DNA of 64,000 bases, taken from assembly GCF_039545135.1 (NCBI RefSeq), contig NZ_BAABRU010000010.1, positions 62,001 to 126,000 of the forward strand. Direction: 5' to 3'. Below are positions 8,322-15,775 of the stretch, piece by piece (position 1 is the stretch's first letter; every line of letters begins with the position of its first letter). The notes below the pieces were generated by a model, which worked only from the letters and a program-made list of their open reading frames with translations, was not told the DNA's origin and did not search any database. The stretch comes from Herpetosiphon gulosus (GTDB lineage: Bacteria > Chloroflexota > Chloroflexia > Chloroflexales > Herpetosiphonaceae). Position numbers and translations under genes: made by a program.

Positions 8322-9611
8322 ATGGTTCGCAAATGGCGTTGGAAACTCGCTTTGGTTAGCCTATTAACGACCGTTTTAGCTGCGTGTGGTGGCGGCAGCG
8401 CAACCCAAGCTCCTACCACTAATCCCAATCGAGTCACGCTAACGATTGAAAGCTGGCGCAGCGACGACCAAAAGGTCTGGACTGAGCAGATTATCCCGCT
8501 GTTTGAAAAGAGCCATCCTGATATTCATGTGGAGTTTCGGCCTACCGCACCCACCGAATATAACGCTGCCCTGAATAGCAAACTTGAGGCTGGCACTGCT
8601 GGCGATCTGATCACCTGTCGGCCTTTTGATGTTTCATTAGGTTTGTATACAGCTGGTCATTTGACGGCACTCGACGATTTGCAAGGTATTGCCCATTTTA
8701 GCGACGTGGCCAAAAGTGCTTGGCAAACCGATGATGGCAAAACACTCTTCTGCTTGCCGATGGCCTCGGTTATCCATGGCTTTATCTACAACAAAGCAAT
8801 TTTTAACGAGCTCGGTTTGAGCGAACCTAAAACCGTCGATGAGTTTTTTGCGGTGCTCGATAAAATCAAGCAAGATGGTCGCTATACGCCCTTGGTGATG
8901 GGTACTGCTGAGCAATGGGAATCAGCAACCATGGGCTTCCAAAACATCGGGCCGAATTATTGGTTTGGTGAAAATGGCCGTAAAGCGTTGATCGATGGCA
9001 GCGCTAAATTATCCGATGCTGCTTATGTTTCAACTCTGAAAGATTTAGCCCGCTGGGGCGATTATTTGCCTGATGGTTTTGAAGCGGTCAAATATGCCGA
9101 TGCTCAGATGTTGTTTGCCTCGGGCAAGGGGGCCATCTACCCCGCTGGCTCGTGGGATATTAGCTACTTCAACCAAAATGCCAAATTCGAACTTGGCGCA
9201 TTCAAAGCTCCAGTTGCCAAAGCCAATGATCAATGCTTTATCAGCGATCATACCGATATTGGAATTGGGATTAACGCCAAGACTGCCCACATGGCCCAAG
9301 CCCGTACCTTCCTTGAGTGGATGACTGGGCCAGAATTTGCTGGTGAATTTAGCAATGCCCTGCCTGGCTTCTTCAGCCTCTCAGATTATCCGGTAAGCTT
9401 GAAAAATCCCTTGGCCCAAACCTTTGTTGATTGGCGTAAACAATGTCAATCGACCATCCGTAACTCCTACCAAATTCTCTCACGCGGCGAGCCAAACCTC
9501 GAAAACGAACTCTGGCGCATGAGTGTTGGCGTGATTGATGGCACATTTACACCTGAAGCTGCAGCCCAAGATCTGCAAAAAGGCTTAGATAATTGGTACA
9601 AAAAGCCCTAA
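8322..9611 (+). CDS. ABC sugar transporter substrate-binding lipoprotein
   Basis: 429 residues; AGGAG sits six bases before the ATG. The N-terminus is a lipoprotein signal: basic start, hydrophobic core, then TVLAACGGG with the lipidated Cys near residue 22. The rest matches extracellular solute-binding family 1: LTIESWRSDDQKVWTEQIIPLFEKSHPDIHV, later FASGKGAIYPAGSWDI, and a Trp-rich C-terminus. It would capture a sugar or oligosaccharide outside the membrane and hand it to the two permeases encoded next. The ligand cannot be read from sequence. Confidence 0.95.
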   Translation: MVRKWRWKLALVSLLTTVLAACGGGSATQAPTTNPNRVTLTIESWRSDDQKVWTEQIIPLFEKSHPDIHVEFRPTAPTEYNAALNSKLEAGTAGDLITCRPFDVSLGLYTAGHLTALDDLQGIAHFSDVAKSAWQTDDGKTLFCLPMASVIHGFIYNKAIFNELGLSEPKTVDEFFAVLDKIKQDGRYTPLVMGTAEQWESATMGFQNIGPNYWFGENGRKALIDGSAKLSDAAYVSTLKDLARWGDYLPDGFEAVKYADAQMLFASGKGAIYPAGSWDISYFNQNAKFELGAFKAPVAKANDQCFISDHTDIGIGINAKTAHMAQARTFLEWMTGPEFAGEFSNALPGFFSLSDYPVSLKNPLAQTFVDWRKQCQSTIRNSYQILSRGEPNLENELWRMSVGVIDGTFTPEAAAQDLQKGLDNWYKKP

Positions 9612-9626
9612 TCTGCCCAAAGTAAG

Positions 9627-9657
9627 GCTACCTCGCTGAATTTTTTGGCGAGGTAGC
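9627..9657 (+). other. Intercistronic hairpin between binding protein and permease genes
   Basis: Perfect 10-bp stem GCTACCTCGC/GCGAGGTAGC with an 11-base T-rich loop, in the 69-base gap. In other sugar operons a hairpin here stabilises the abundant binding-protein mRNA and lowers permease expression. It has no T-run after the stem, so it need not be a full terminator. Confidence 0.7.
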
Positions 9658-9680
9658 ACGCTTGTTGAAAGAGTTTGCCT

Positions 9681-10592
9681 ATGCTGCGCCCCAACAAATC
9701 GCGCCCACGCTGGCATATTGCGGTATTTCTAGCACCAGCCCTGTTGCTGTATAGTATTGTGCTGGTTTTTCCCTTGCTCGATACCTTGCGTTTGAGCTTG
9801 TTTAGCTCCAATGGCGAGAGTTTTGTTGGCTTGAGCAATTATCAACGCCTATTTACTGATAGCCAGTGGTGGCCCTATTTTTGGCGAGCGCTCAAAAATA
9901 CTGTGCTCTTTTTTATTTTACACATGTTGTTGCAAAACCCCTTGGGCTTGTTGTTGGCAGCATTGTTAGATAGCAAAAATCTACGCGGACGCAGCATCTA
10001 CCGCACCCTCTTGTTTTCGCCAACCATGCTTTCGTTTGTGATTGTGGGCTTTGTGTGGCAACTAATTTTAAGCCCAACTTGGGGTATTGCTCCGGCTATT
10101 AGTGAATTTTTGGGTGTGCGCTATCGGCCATGGCTCGGCTTAGAAAGCACCTCCTTGCCAACGGTTGCCTTAATTTCAATTTGGCAATTTGTCGGTATTC
10201 CCATGCTCTTTTTTATGACGGCGCTCTTGGCCGTACCCCAAGATATTTTGGAAGCAGCACGAGTTGATGGTGCGAGTGCTTGGCAATTGTTCTGGCGGGT
10301 CAAATTTCCGCTGATCCTGCCAACCGTTGGGATTGTGAGCATTTTGACCTTTATTGGCAATTTCAATGCTTTCGATTTGGTCTATACCGCCAAGGGAGCG
10401 CTGGCCGGGCCAAATTTCTCGACCGATTTACTTGGAACCTTCTTCTATCGCACCTTCTATGGCTTTCAACTGCAACTCGGCGATTATGCCATGGGTACAA
10501 CGATTGCCGTCGTGATTTTCTTAATCATTTTATTTGGTAGCCTGTTATATTTGCTTGGCTGGCAACGTAAGGTTGTAACCTATGAGCTCTAA
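9681..10592 (+). CDS. ABC sugar transporter permease (MalF/UgpA type)
   Basis: 303 residues from ATG 9681, seven bases after AAAGAG; an in-frame TTG at 9675 is less likely. About six membrane helices are visible, the first at residues 12-33. The cytoplasmic EAA loop that contacts the ATPase is EAARVDGASAWQLFWRVKFP near residue 197. It forms the inner-membrane channel together with the next gene, with which it overlaps by 11 bases. Confidence 0.94.
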   Translation: MLRPNKSRPRWHIAVFLAPALLLYSIVLVFPLLDTLRLSLFSSNGESFVGLSNYQRLFTDSQWWPYFWRALKNTVLFFILHMLLQNPLGLLLAALLDSKNLRGRSIYRTLLFSPTMLSFVIVGFVWQLILSPTWGIAPAISEFLGVRYRPWLGLESTSLPTVALISIWQFVGIPMLFFMTALLAVPQDILEAARVDGASAWQLFWRVKFPLILPTVGIVSILTFIGNFNAFDLVYTAKGALAGPNFSTDLLGTFFYRTFYGFQLQLGDYAMGTTIAVVIFLIILFGSLLYLLGWQRKVVTYEL

Positions 10593-11478
10593 TTCGCTTG
10601 TGAGTGAACCGCCCATGGCTCAACCCAAAACCTCACCAAATGCGCTACGCCCGAGTCGCTGGCTCACACCGTTGTTGGTGCATGCGGTGTTGGGCAGTTA
10701 TACTTTAGTGGCAATTGCTCCGGTTATTTTGGTGGTGCTGAATTCATTTAAAGGCTCGCAAGCAATTTTTCAACAGCCCTATGCCCTGCCAATTGGTGCA
10801 AACTTTGATCCGATTGGCTATACCACCGTGTTTGAGCAAACGGCCATTTTTCGCTATCTCGGCAATAGTTTGATGGTAACGCTTGGCTCGATTTTGCTGA
10901 TTTTGCTGTTTGGCGCAATGACGGCCTTTGGCCTGACCGAATATCGTTTTCGTGGACGCGGCTTTTTGACCTTGTATGCCCTGATTGGCTTGATGATTCC
11001 GATTCGTTTGGCAACTGTCAGTATTCTCAAATTGATGGTCGCGCTAAATTTGCAAGATACGATTTGGTCGTTGATTATGGTGTATAGTGCTCAAGGCTTG
11101 CCGATGGCAATTTTTGTGCTTTCGCAATATATGCGCCAAGTGCCAAGCGACCTCAAGGATGCAGCACGGCTTGATGGAGCCAACGAATATCAAGTATTTT
11201 GGCTGGTTGTGCCCTTGATGCGCCCAGCCCTCGCGACCTTGGCAATTTTTGTGATGCTGCCAATTTGGAATGATCTGTGGTTTCCCTTGGTCTTGGCTCC
11301 TGGCGAAGCTTCGCGCACGCTCACGCTGGGCGCACAACAATTCCTTGGTCAATTTCAAACCGATTGGAGCGCCTTGCTCGCGATGTTGACCTTAGCAATT
11401 GCTCCAGTTTTAGTGCTCTACCTCATTTTCTCACGCCAACTCATTCGTGGCCTCACCGCCGGTACCGTCAAAGGGTAA
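10582..11478 (+). CDS. ABC sugar transporter permease (MalG/UgpE type)
   Basis: 298 residues, with six predicted membrane helices and a characteristic EAA loop (DAARLDGANEYQVFWLVVP, about residue 193). The C-terminus RQLIRGLTAGTVKG is the standard ending of MalG-type permeases. The start lies within the end of the previous gene, so the two are translated together. No ATP-binding subunit follows; the next gene is a response regulator. A shared ATPase encoded elsewhere (MsmK/MsiK style) must be assumed. Confidence 0.95.
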   Translation: MSSNSLVSEPPMAQPKTSPNALRPSRWLTPLLVHAVLGSYTLVAIAPVILVVLNSFKGSQAIFQQPYALPIGANFDPIGYTTVFEQTAIFRYLGNSLMVTLGSILLILLFGAMTAFGLTEYRFRGRGFLTLYALIGLMIPIRLATVSILKLMVALNLQDTIWSLIMVYSAQGLPMAIFVLSQYMRQVPSDLKDAARLDGANEYQVFWLVVPLMRPALATLAIFVMLPIWNDLWFPLVLAPGEASRTLTLGAQQFLGQFQTDWSALLAMLTLAIAPVLVLYLIFSRQLIRGLTAGTVKG

Positions 11479-11556
11479 CACCCAATGGCTCTAGCCGAAA
11501 GCGCACTTTCTTGGTAGCATAGATAGAGATTGGTTAACTGTGCAAGGAGTGCTCGT

Positions 11557-12303
11557 ATGCGGCTGCTTAACCGAACCAACGAACGCCATGAAGATAACAA
11601 CCCCCATCAACGTAAAATTCTGGTTGCTGATGATGATCCAGCGATTTTGCGCTTGGTTGAGGTGGCGTTAAGTGGCCAGCGCTATCAACTTGTCACGGTT
11701 TCCAATGGCCTCGAAGCGCTCAAAATGTATCGCGATGGCGAATATCAGCTCTTGCTGATTGACGTAATGATGCCGTATGTTGATGGCTTCACGGTGACTG
11801 AGCGCATTCGTTCGCGCTCCGATGTGCCAATTATTATCATTACTGCTCGTGATGGTACTGATGATGTAGTCCATGGCTTTGAGTTGGGCGCTGACGATTA
11901 CATTACCAAGCCTTTTCGCACTGCCGAGTTGCAAGCTCGGGTTGAAGCAATTATCCGTCGGGTTGAAGGCTATCAGCATCGCAAGGCATCACCAATTGTG
12001 CGGATCGGCGATTTAGAGATTGACGAGCCACGCCATAAAGTGCTGCTGGCGGGTGAGGACGTTAATCTTACGCCGATGGAATTTGAGTTGCTCTATTTTC
12101 TAGCTGCCAACTCCGGCCAAGTTTTTGATCGTGAAGTCTTGTTTCGTGAAGTTTGGGGCTACGAATATGTTGGCCAAACCAATTTGGTCGATGTCTGTGT
12201 GCGCCGCTTGCGCGAAAAAATCGAAGAGCAACCATCCAAGCCGCGACGCATTCTGACGGTGCGCGGGGTTGGCTATAAATTAGCCGATGGTGGTTCGCTG
12301 TAG
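11557..12303 (+). CDS. OmpR/PhoB-family response regulator
   Basis: 248 residues from ATG 11557 behind AAGGAG; the longer TTG frame at 11530 is rejected. The receiver domain (about 20-135) has the acidic pair DDDP, the phospho-acceptor Asp in LLIDVMMP, and the Lys in YITKPF. The C-terminal winged helix (about 150-245) has LTPMEFELLYFLAANSGQV and VRRLREKIE. It binds DNA when phosphorylated. No histidine kinase is adjacent; the hybrid kinase at 48703 carries its own receiver and is far away. It may control the sugar operon upstream, but it has its own spacing and terminator. Confidence 0.94.
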   Translation: MRLLNRTNERHEDNNPHQRKILVADDDPAILRLVEVALSGQRYQLVTVSNGLEALKMYRDGEYQLLLIDVMMPYVDGFTVTERIRSRSDVPIIIITARDGTDDVVHGFELGADDYITKPFRTAELQARVEAIIRRVEGYQHRKASPIVRIGDLEIDEPRHKVLLAGEDVNLTPMEFELLYFLAANSGQVFDREVLFREVWGYEYVGQTNLVDVCVRRLREKIEEQPSKPRRILTVRGVGYKLADGGSL

Positions 12304-12346
12304 TGTAAAGAACATAGAACATAGAGCAAAGAACAGAAAAAATAAG

Positions 12347-12380
12347 GATCGGGCTGGTAGTAGCTCGATCTTCGTTTTTT
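12347..12380 (+). terminator. Terminator of the response regulator
   Basis: Stem GATCGGGCT/AGCTCGATC with one G-U pair, loop GGTAG, then TTCGTTTTTT. Confidence 0.85.
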
Positions 12381-12489
12381 AACACAGAGGTGCAGAGAAA
12401 AGAATGGCTATGGGTTATTGGATTATTGTTTGATATTTACCAATAGCCAATAGCTGTAATGATTTATTGGCTTAGGAATGGATCGTGTT

Positions 12490-12591
12490 CCCTCACCCCC
12501 TAGCCCCTCTCCCGCCCGCGAGGCGAGGGGGAATCGCGCTGGCAGTGCGCCCCTCGCCCGCCGCAGTGGGAGAGGGGCTGGGGGTGAGGGC
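12490..12591. repeat. GC-rich palindromic repeat, copy 1
   Basis: The ends are inverted: CCCTCACCCCC-TAGCCCCTCTCCC at the left and GGGAGAGGGGCTGGGGGTGAGGG at the right (with a one-base difference), with an inner CGAGGCGAGGGG / CCCCTCGCCCG. The gap 12304-12788 holds the regulator terminator, this repeat, fragments of 'CCAATAGCCAATAGC' and 'CTTCGTGTCCTTCGTGGATCAAA', and the GAPDH terminator. No gene is visible. Confidence 0.85.
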
Positions 12592-12725
12592 ATGGACTAG
12601 GTGTTAATGTGATGAACCATTACCAATAGCCAATAGCCTTCAGCCAGATTTATCTTGGTGTGCTTCGTGTCCTTCGTGGATCAAAGACTTCCAGTACCCG
12701 ACCCCGATCCCCAACCACCAGCTAT

Positions 12726-12763
12726 AAAAAAACCGCGCTGGTAGTTCGAAAACCACCAGCGCG
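12726..12763 (-). terminator. Terminator of GAPDH
   Basis: Reading the minus strand, CGCGCTGGT pairs with ACCAGCGCG and is followed by GTTTTTTT. It lies 26 bases after the GAPDH stop. Confidence 0.92.
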
Positions 12764-12788
12764 ATCAACAGTTAGTTATGCGTAAAAC

Positions 12789-13814
12789 TTAGAGCTTTTC
12801 AGCGATATAAGCGGTGAGGTCGGCGATGCGGGTAGCATAGCCCCATTCGTTGTCGTACCAAGCAACAACTTTGACCATCTTGTCGCCCATTGCCATGGTC
12901 AAGCTCAAGTCAACCACGCTTGAGTATGAAGTACCGATGAAGTCTGATGAGACCAGCTCTTCATTGGTTACGCCCAACACGCCTTCCATTGCGCCTTCTG
13001 AGGCTTCAATAAAGGCATTATTGATCGATTCAACGGTTGCGCCTTCGGCCAATTCAACCACAAAATCAACCATCGAAACGGTTGGGGTTGGGACGCGCAC
13101 GGCGAAACCATCGAATTTGCCCTTCAACTCAGGGATAACCAAAGCAACAGCTTTAGCAGCACCCGTGGTTGTTGGAACCATGTTCAAAGCAGCGGCGCGA
13201 GCGCGGCGCAAATCTTTGTGGGGGCCGTCTTGCAGATTTTGGTCCATCGTGTATGAGTGAATGGTGGTCATCAAGCCACGCACAATGCCGAACTTATCGT
13301 TCAACACTTTGGCTACTGGAGCCAAACAGTTGGTGGTACATGATGCATTTGAGACAATCGTATGTTTTTCAGCGTCGTAGTTTTCTTCGTTCACGCCCAT
13401 ACACACGGTGATGTCTTCGTTCTTGGCGGGAGCACTGATGATAACTTTCTTTGCGCCTGCATCTAAGTGCATTTTGGCTTTGGTTGCATCAGTAAAAATC
13501 CCAGTCGATTCAATCACGATATCGACGTTTAGCTCACCCCATGGTAATTTTGACGGATCGCGCTCGGCCAAGGCCTTGATGACCATTGGCTCGTCTTCAT
13601 CGGCGAAGGTAACGCTGATTGTATCTTCAGTGGCGGTAACATCGCCATCGAATGAACCATAGGTTGAATCGTACTTGAGCAGGTGGGCCAACGTTTGGTT
13701 ATCGGTCAGGTCGTTGATTGCAACAATTTCCAACTCATCGCGATAGTGATCCAAGATGGTTTTGAAGCTTTGGCGACCGATGCGACCGAAGCCGTTGATT
13801 GCTACTCGTGCCAC
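12789..13814 (-). CDS. gap: Glyceraldehyde-3-phosphate dehydrogenase
   Basis: 341 residues from GTG 13814, six bases after AAGGAG; the longer frame to 13841 has no ribosome site and would add a non-conserved tail. NAD-binding NGFGRIGR opens the protein and the catalytic Cys sits in [12 protein letters not shown] near residue 155. It oxidises glyceraldehyde 3-phosphate to 1,3-bisphosphoglycerate in glycolysis. Phosphoglycerate kinase, the next enzyme, is encoded 4.6 kb away on the other strand rather than in one operon. A good promoter and terminator flank it, so it is a single-gene unit. Confidence 0.97.
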   Translation of the reverse strand: MARVAINGFGRIGRQSFKTILDHYRDELEIVAINDLTDNQTLAHLLKYDSTYGSFDGDVTATEDTISVTFADEDEPMVIKALAERDPSKLPWGELNVDIVIESTGIFTDATKAKMHLDAGAKKVIISAPAKNEDITVCMGVNEENYDAEKHTIVSNASCTTNCLAPVAKVLNDKFGIVRGLMTTIHSYTMDQNLQDGPHKDLRRARAAALNMVPTTTGAAKAVALVIPELKGKFDGFAVRVPTPTVSMVDFVVELAEGATVESINNAFIEASEGAMEGVLGVTNEELVSSDFIGTSYSSVVDLSLTMAMGDKMVKVVAWYDNEWGYATRIADLTAYIAEKL

Positions 13815-13879
13815 AAGTGACTCCTTATTATTTCGCACCAAATTAAGAATGCTTTCACGGCTCTGGGCCGTTCTGCACC

Positions 13880-13908
13880 ACTATAGCACATTCGTTGGTT
13901 ACTGTCAT
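13880..13908 (-). promoter_or_regulatory. Promoter of GAPDH
   Basis: On the minus strand, -35 ATGACA (13903-13908) and -10 TATAGT (13880-13885) are 17 bases apart. Each is one mismatch from consensus. The leader to GTG would be about 60 bases. Confidence 0.8.
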
Positions 13909-14084
13909 TCTGCTTTGGTGAAGGTTTATAAGCTTAATCGGTCAAGAATCGTGCACCTATCAAAGGCCGAGGCATGTGGCTAAATGTTGAATGATCATGC
14001 CATTTGGGGAATTCAGGGCTAGAATACAAAGAACATAGAGCATAGAGCCTAGATGTAAAGGTTCATTCGGTTGACAATGATGAT

Positions 14085-14174
14085 CCCTCACCCCCTGACC
14101 CCCTCTCCCGCCCAGCAGGCGAGGGGGAAACGTCCCCTCGCTCGCCGCAGTGGGAGAGGGGTTGGGGGTGAGGG
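14085..14174. repeat. GC-rich palindromic repeat, copy 2, with mosaic repeat fragments
   Basis: Same family as 12490-12591: it starts CCCTCACCCCCTGACCCCCT and ends in GTTGGGGGTGAGGG. The gap 13815-14363 also holds 'AAAGAACATAGAGCATAGAGCC' type fragments (14030-14050, 14213-14221) and the module TTCGCGG...CCTTCGCGGATCAAA at 14267-14326. No gene is visible apart from the GAPDH promoter. Confidence 0.85.
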
Positions 14175-14363
14175 CATGCTGGCCGTTGTTAACCCCATGA
14201 ACCTTTACACATAGAACATAGTCATCATTCAAATCTGTGTGAATCTGTAACTAGAAAAAGCCTTCGCGTCCTTTGCACTCTTCGCGGTTTCAACCCTTGG
14301 TGCTCTTTGTGTCCTTCGCGGATCAAAACAAAACCTAATCTCTTTGACATGGAGCCTACAAAT

Positions 14364-15647
14364 ATGCGACGTTTTTTGATCTTGATCATAAGCCTTAGCT
14401 GGTTACTCGGAATATTACCACCCGCCCACGCCGAGCCACCAAGCGACCAACCAAGCGATTGGTGGGGCATTGTCGTGCGCGACCCAGCCTACGAGTGGAA
14501 TACTAACCCAGCCTATCCGAATGCTGCCAATCAAGCCTTTATCGATCGCATGTTCGATGAAATTGTGGCCATGGGTGGGCGTTGGGTGCGCTTCGAGTTC
14601 CACAGCGCATGGGATGGCTCGAGTTATGGCAGTTTTAATCTAGCGCAGGCTGATTATTTTGTCAGTGCCGCCCATAGCCGTGGCTTGAAGGTGCTGGCTT
14701 TGCTAGGCACTGATATTTTGCGTGGCCCTCAAGCAGGCGTGCAGCATTTTGATGGTGGCACGGTTTCAGGCAGCATTCCCACTAGCAACCCCGACCGCGA
14801 GCTTTCACCCTGCCCACCAGCCCCGATTGGCTGCGGCGTGAATGCCTATCAAAAAGCATGGCTCGAGCGTGCGATCAGCATCGCCGATTATTATCGTGGC
14901 CGCATCGATGCCTATGAAATTTTCAACGAGCCAAATTTTTATTTTGGGTTAATTGGCGATACTAACGGCCAGCAAGATGAGATGAATCCCTATTATCTGG
15001 CCCAAACGATCACCAAACTGTATCGAATTTTGCGCGATGCCAGCCGCAACGATCAAACGCCGCTGATTGTTGGCGGTTTGCACCCATTAACTTCCAACGA
15101 ATCAGGTCGCACTGATCGCGGTTATTTGCAATCACTCTACCAATCAGCGCCGTTCAGCAATTGGGCCAATAGCCACAACGGCCAATATCCAATTGATGGC
15201 GTGGCCTATCATCCCTATCCCGCCGAGATGCGCCGTTTGATCAGCGATAACGACTTTTTGCCTTTAGTCGCACCACGCTTGGATAGCGTCATTGCTACGA
15301 TGCGCAGTTTTGACCAAACCAGCCAGCTTTGGCTGACCGAAATTGGCACGCGTGGCGACTCCAATAATCCTAGTGAGCTGCAACGTCAAGCCGATTTTAT
15401 GCGTCAATTTGTGGCAACGATCTATGGCCGACCCGAAATTGCCAACTGGTTTTGGTTCAAGTACGAGGATTTTCCGCCTGCGAACGAGGCTTGGGGCGTG
15501 GTGCATATCAATTACGATAGCAACGGAGCCTACGATATTAACGGCACAGTCAGTTTGTATAAACCGAGTTTTTATACCTACCGCGATTTAGTTGATCATT
15601 TTCGTCAGCGGGTTTGGATTCCACAGGTGCTAAATGACGTTAATTAG
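14364..15647 (+). CDS. Secreted glycoside-hydrolase-like TIM-barrel protein
   Basis: 427 residues from ATG 14364, nine bases after GGAG; an ATG at 14349 would add five residues. A signal peptide is clear (MRRFLILIISLSWLLG, cleavage after AHA). The protein then matches clan GH-A glycosidases: the acid/base Glu lies in YEIFNEPNF and the likely nucleophile Glu in LWLTEIGTRGD. It probably cuts a plant or microbial polysaccharide outside the cell; the exact GH family is uncertain (GH5/GH39-like). The C-terminus RVWIPQVLNDVN resembles a short conserved ending seen on other Chloroflexota exported proteins. Confidence 0.85.
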   Translation: MRRFLILIISLSWLLGILPPAHAEPPSDQPSDWWGIVVRDPAYEWNTNPAYPNAANQAFIDRMFDEIVAMGGRWVRFEFHSAWDGSSYGSFNLAQADYFVSAAHSRGLKVLALLGTDILRGPQAGVQHFDGGTVSGSIPTSNPDRELSPCPPAPIGCGVNAYQKAWLERAISIADYYRGRIDAYEIFNEPNFYFGLIGDTNGQQDEMNPYYLAQTITKLYRILRDASRNDQTPLIVGGLHPLTSNESGRTDRGYLQSLYQSAPFSNWANSHNGQYPIDGVAYHPYPAEMRRLISDNDFLPLVAPRLDSVIATMRSFDQTSQLWLTEIGTRGDSNNPSELQRQADFMRQFVATIYGRPEIANWFWFKYEDFPPANEAWGVVHINYDSNGAYDINGTVSLYKPSFYTYRDLVDHFRQRVWIPQVLNDVN

Positions 15648-15716
15648 CTGATTCTGACGGCCTAAAAAGCGTTTGCAGGCCCGTAGTTACACTCTGCTCA
15701 ATTCGACCGTGTGTGC

Positions 15717-15722
15717 TATAAT
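15717..15722 (+). promoter_or_regulatory. Possible -10 box of ftsK
   Basis: TATAAT, 53 bases before the chosen ftsK start; no convincing -35 is visible. Confidence 0.4.
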
Positions 15723-15775
15723 CGAAGCAATCAAACACCAACGAATTGAGTACATCACTTGGGGATAGAGTAGCA

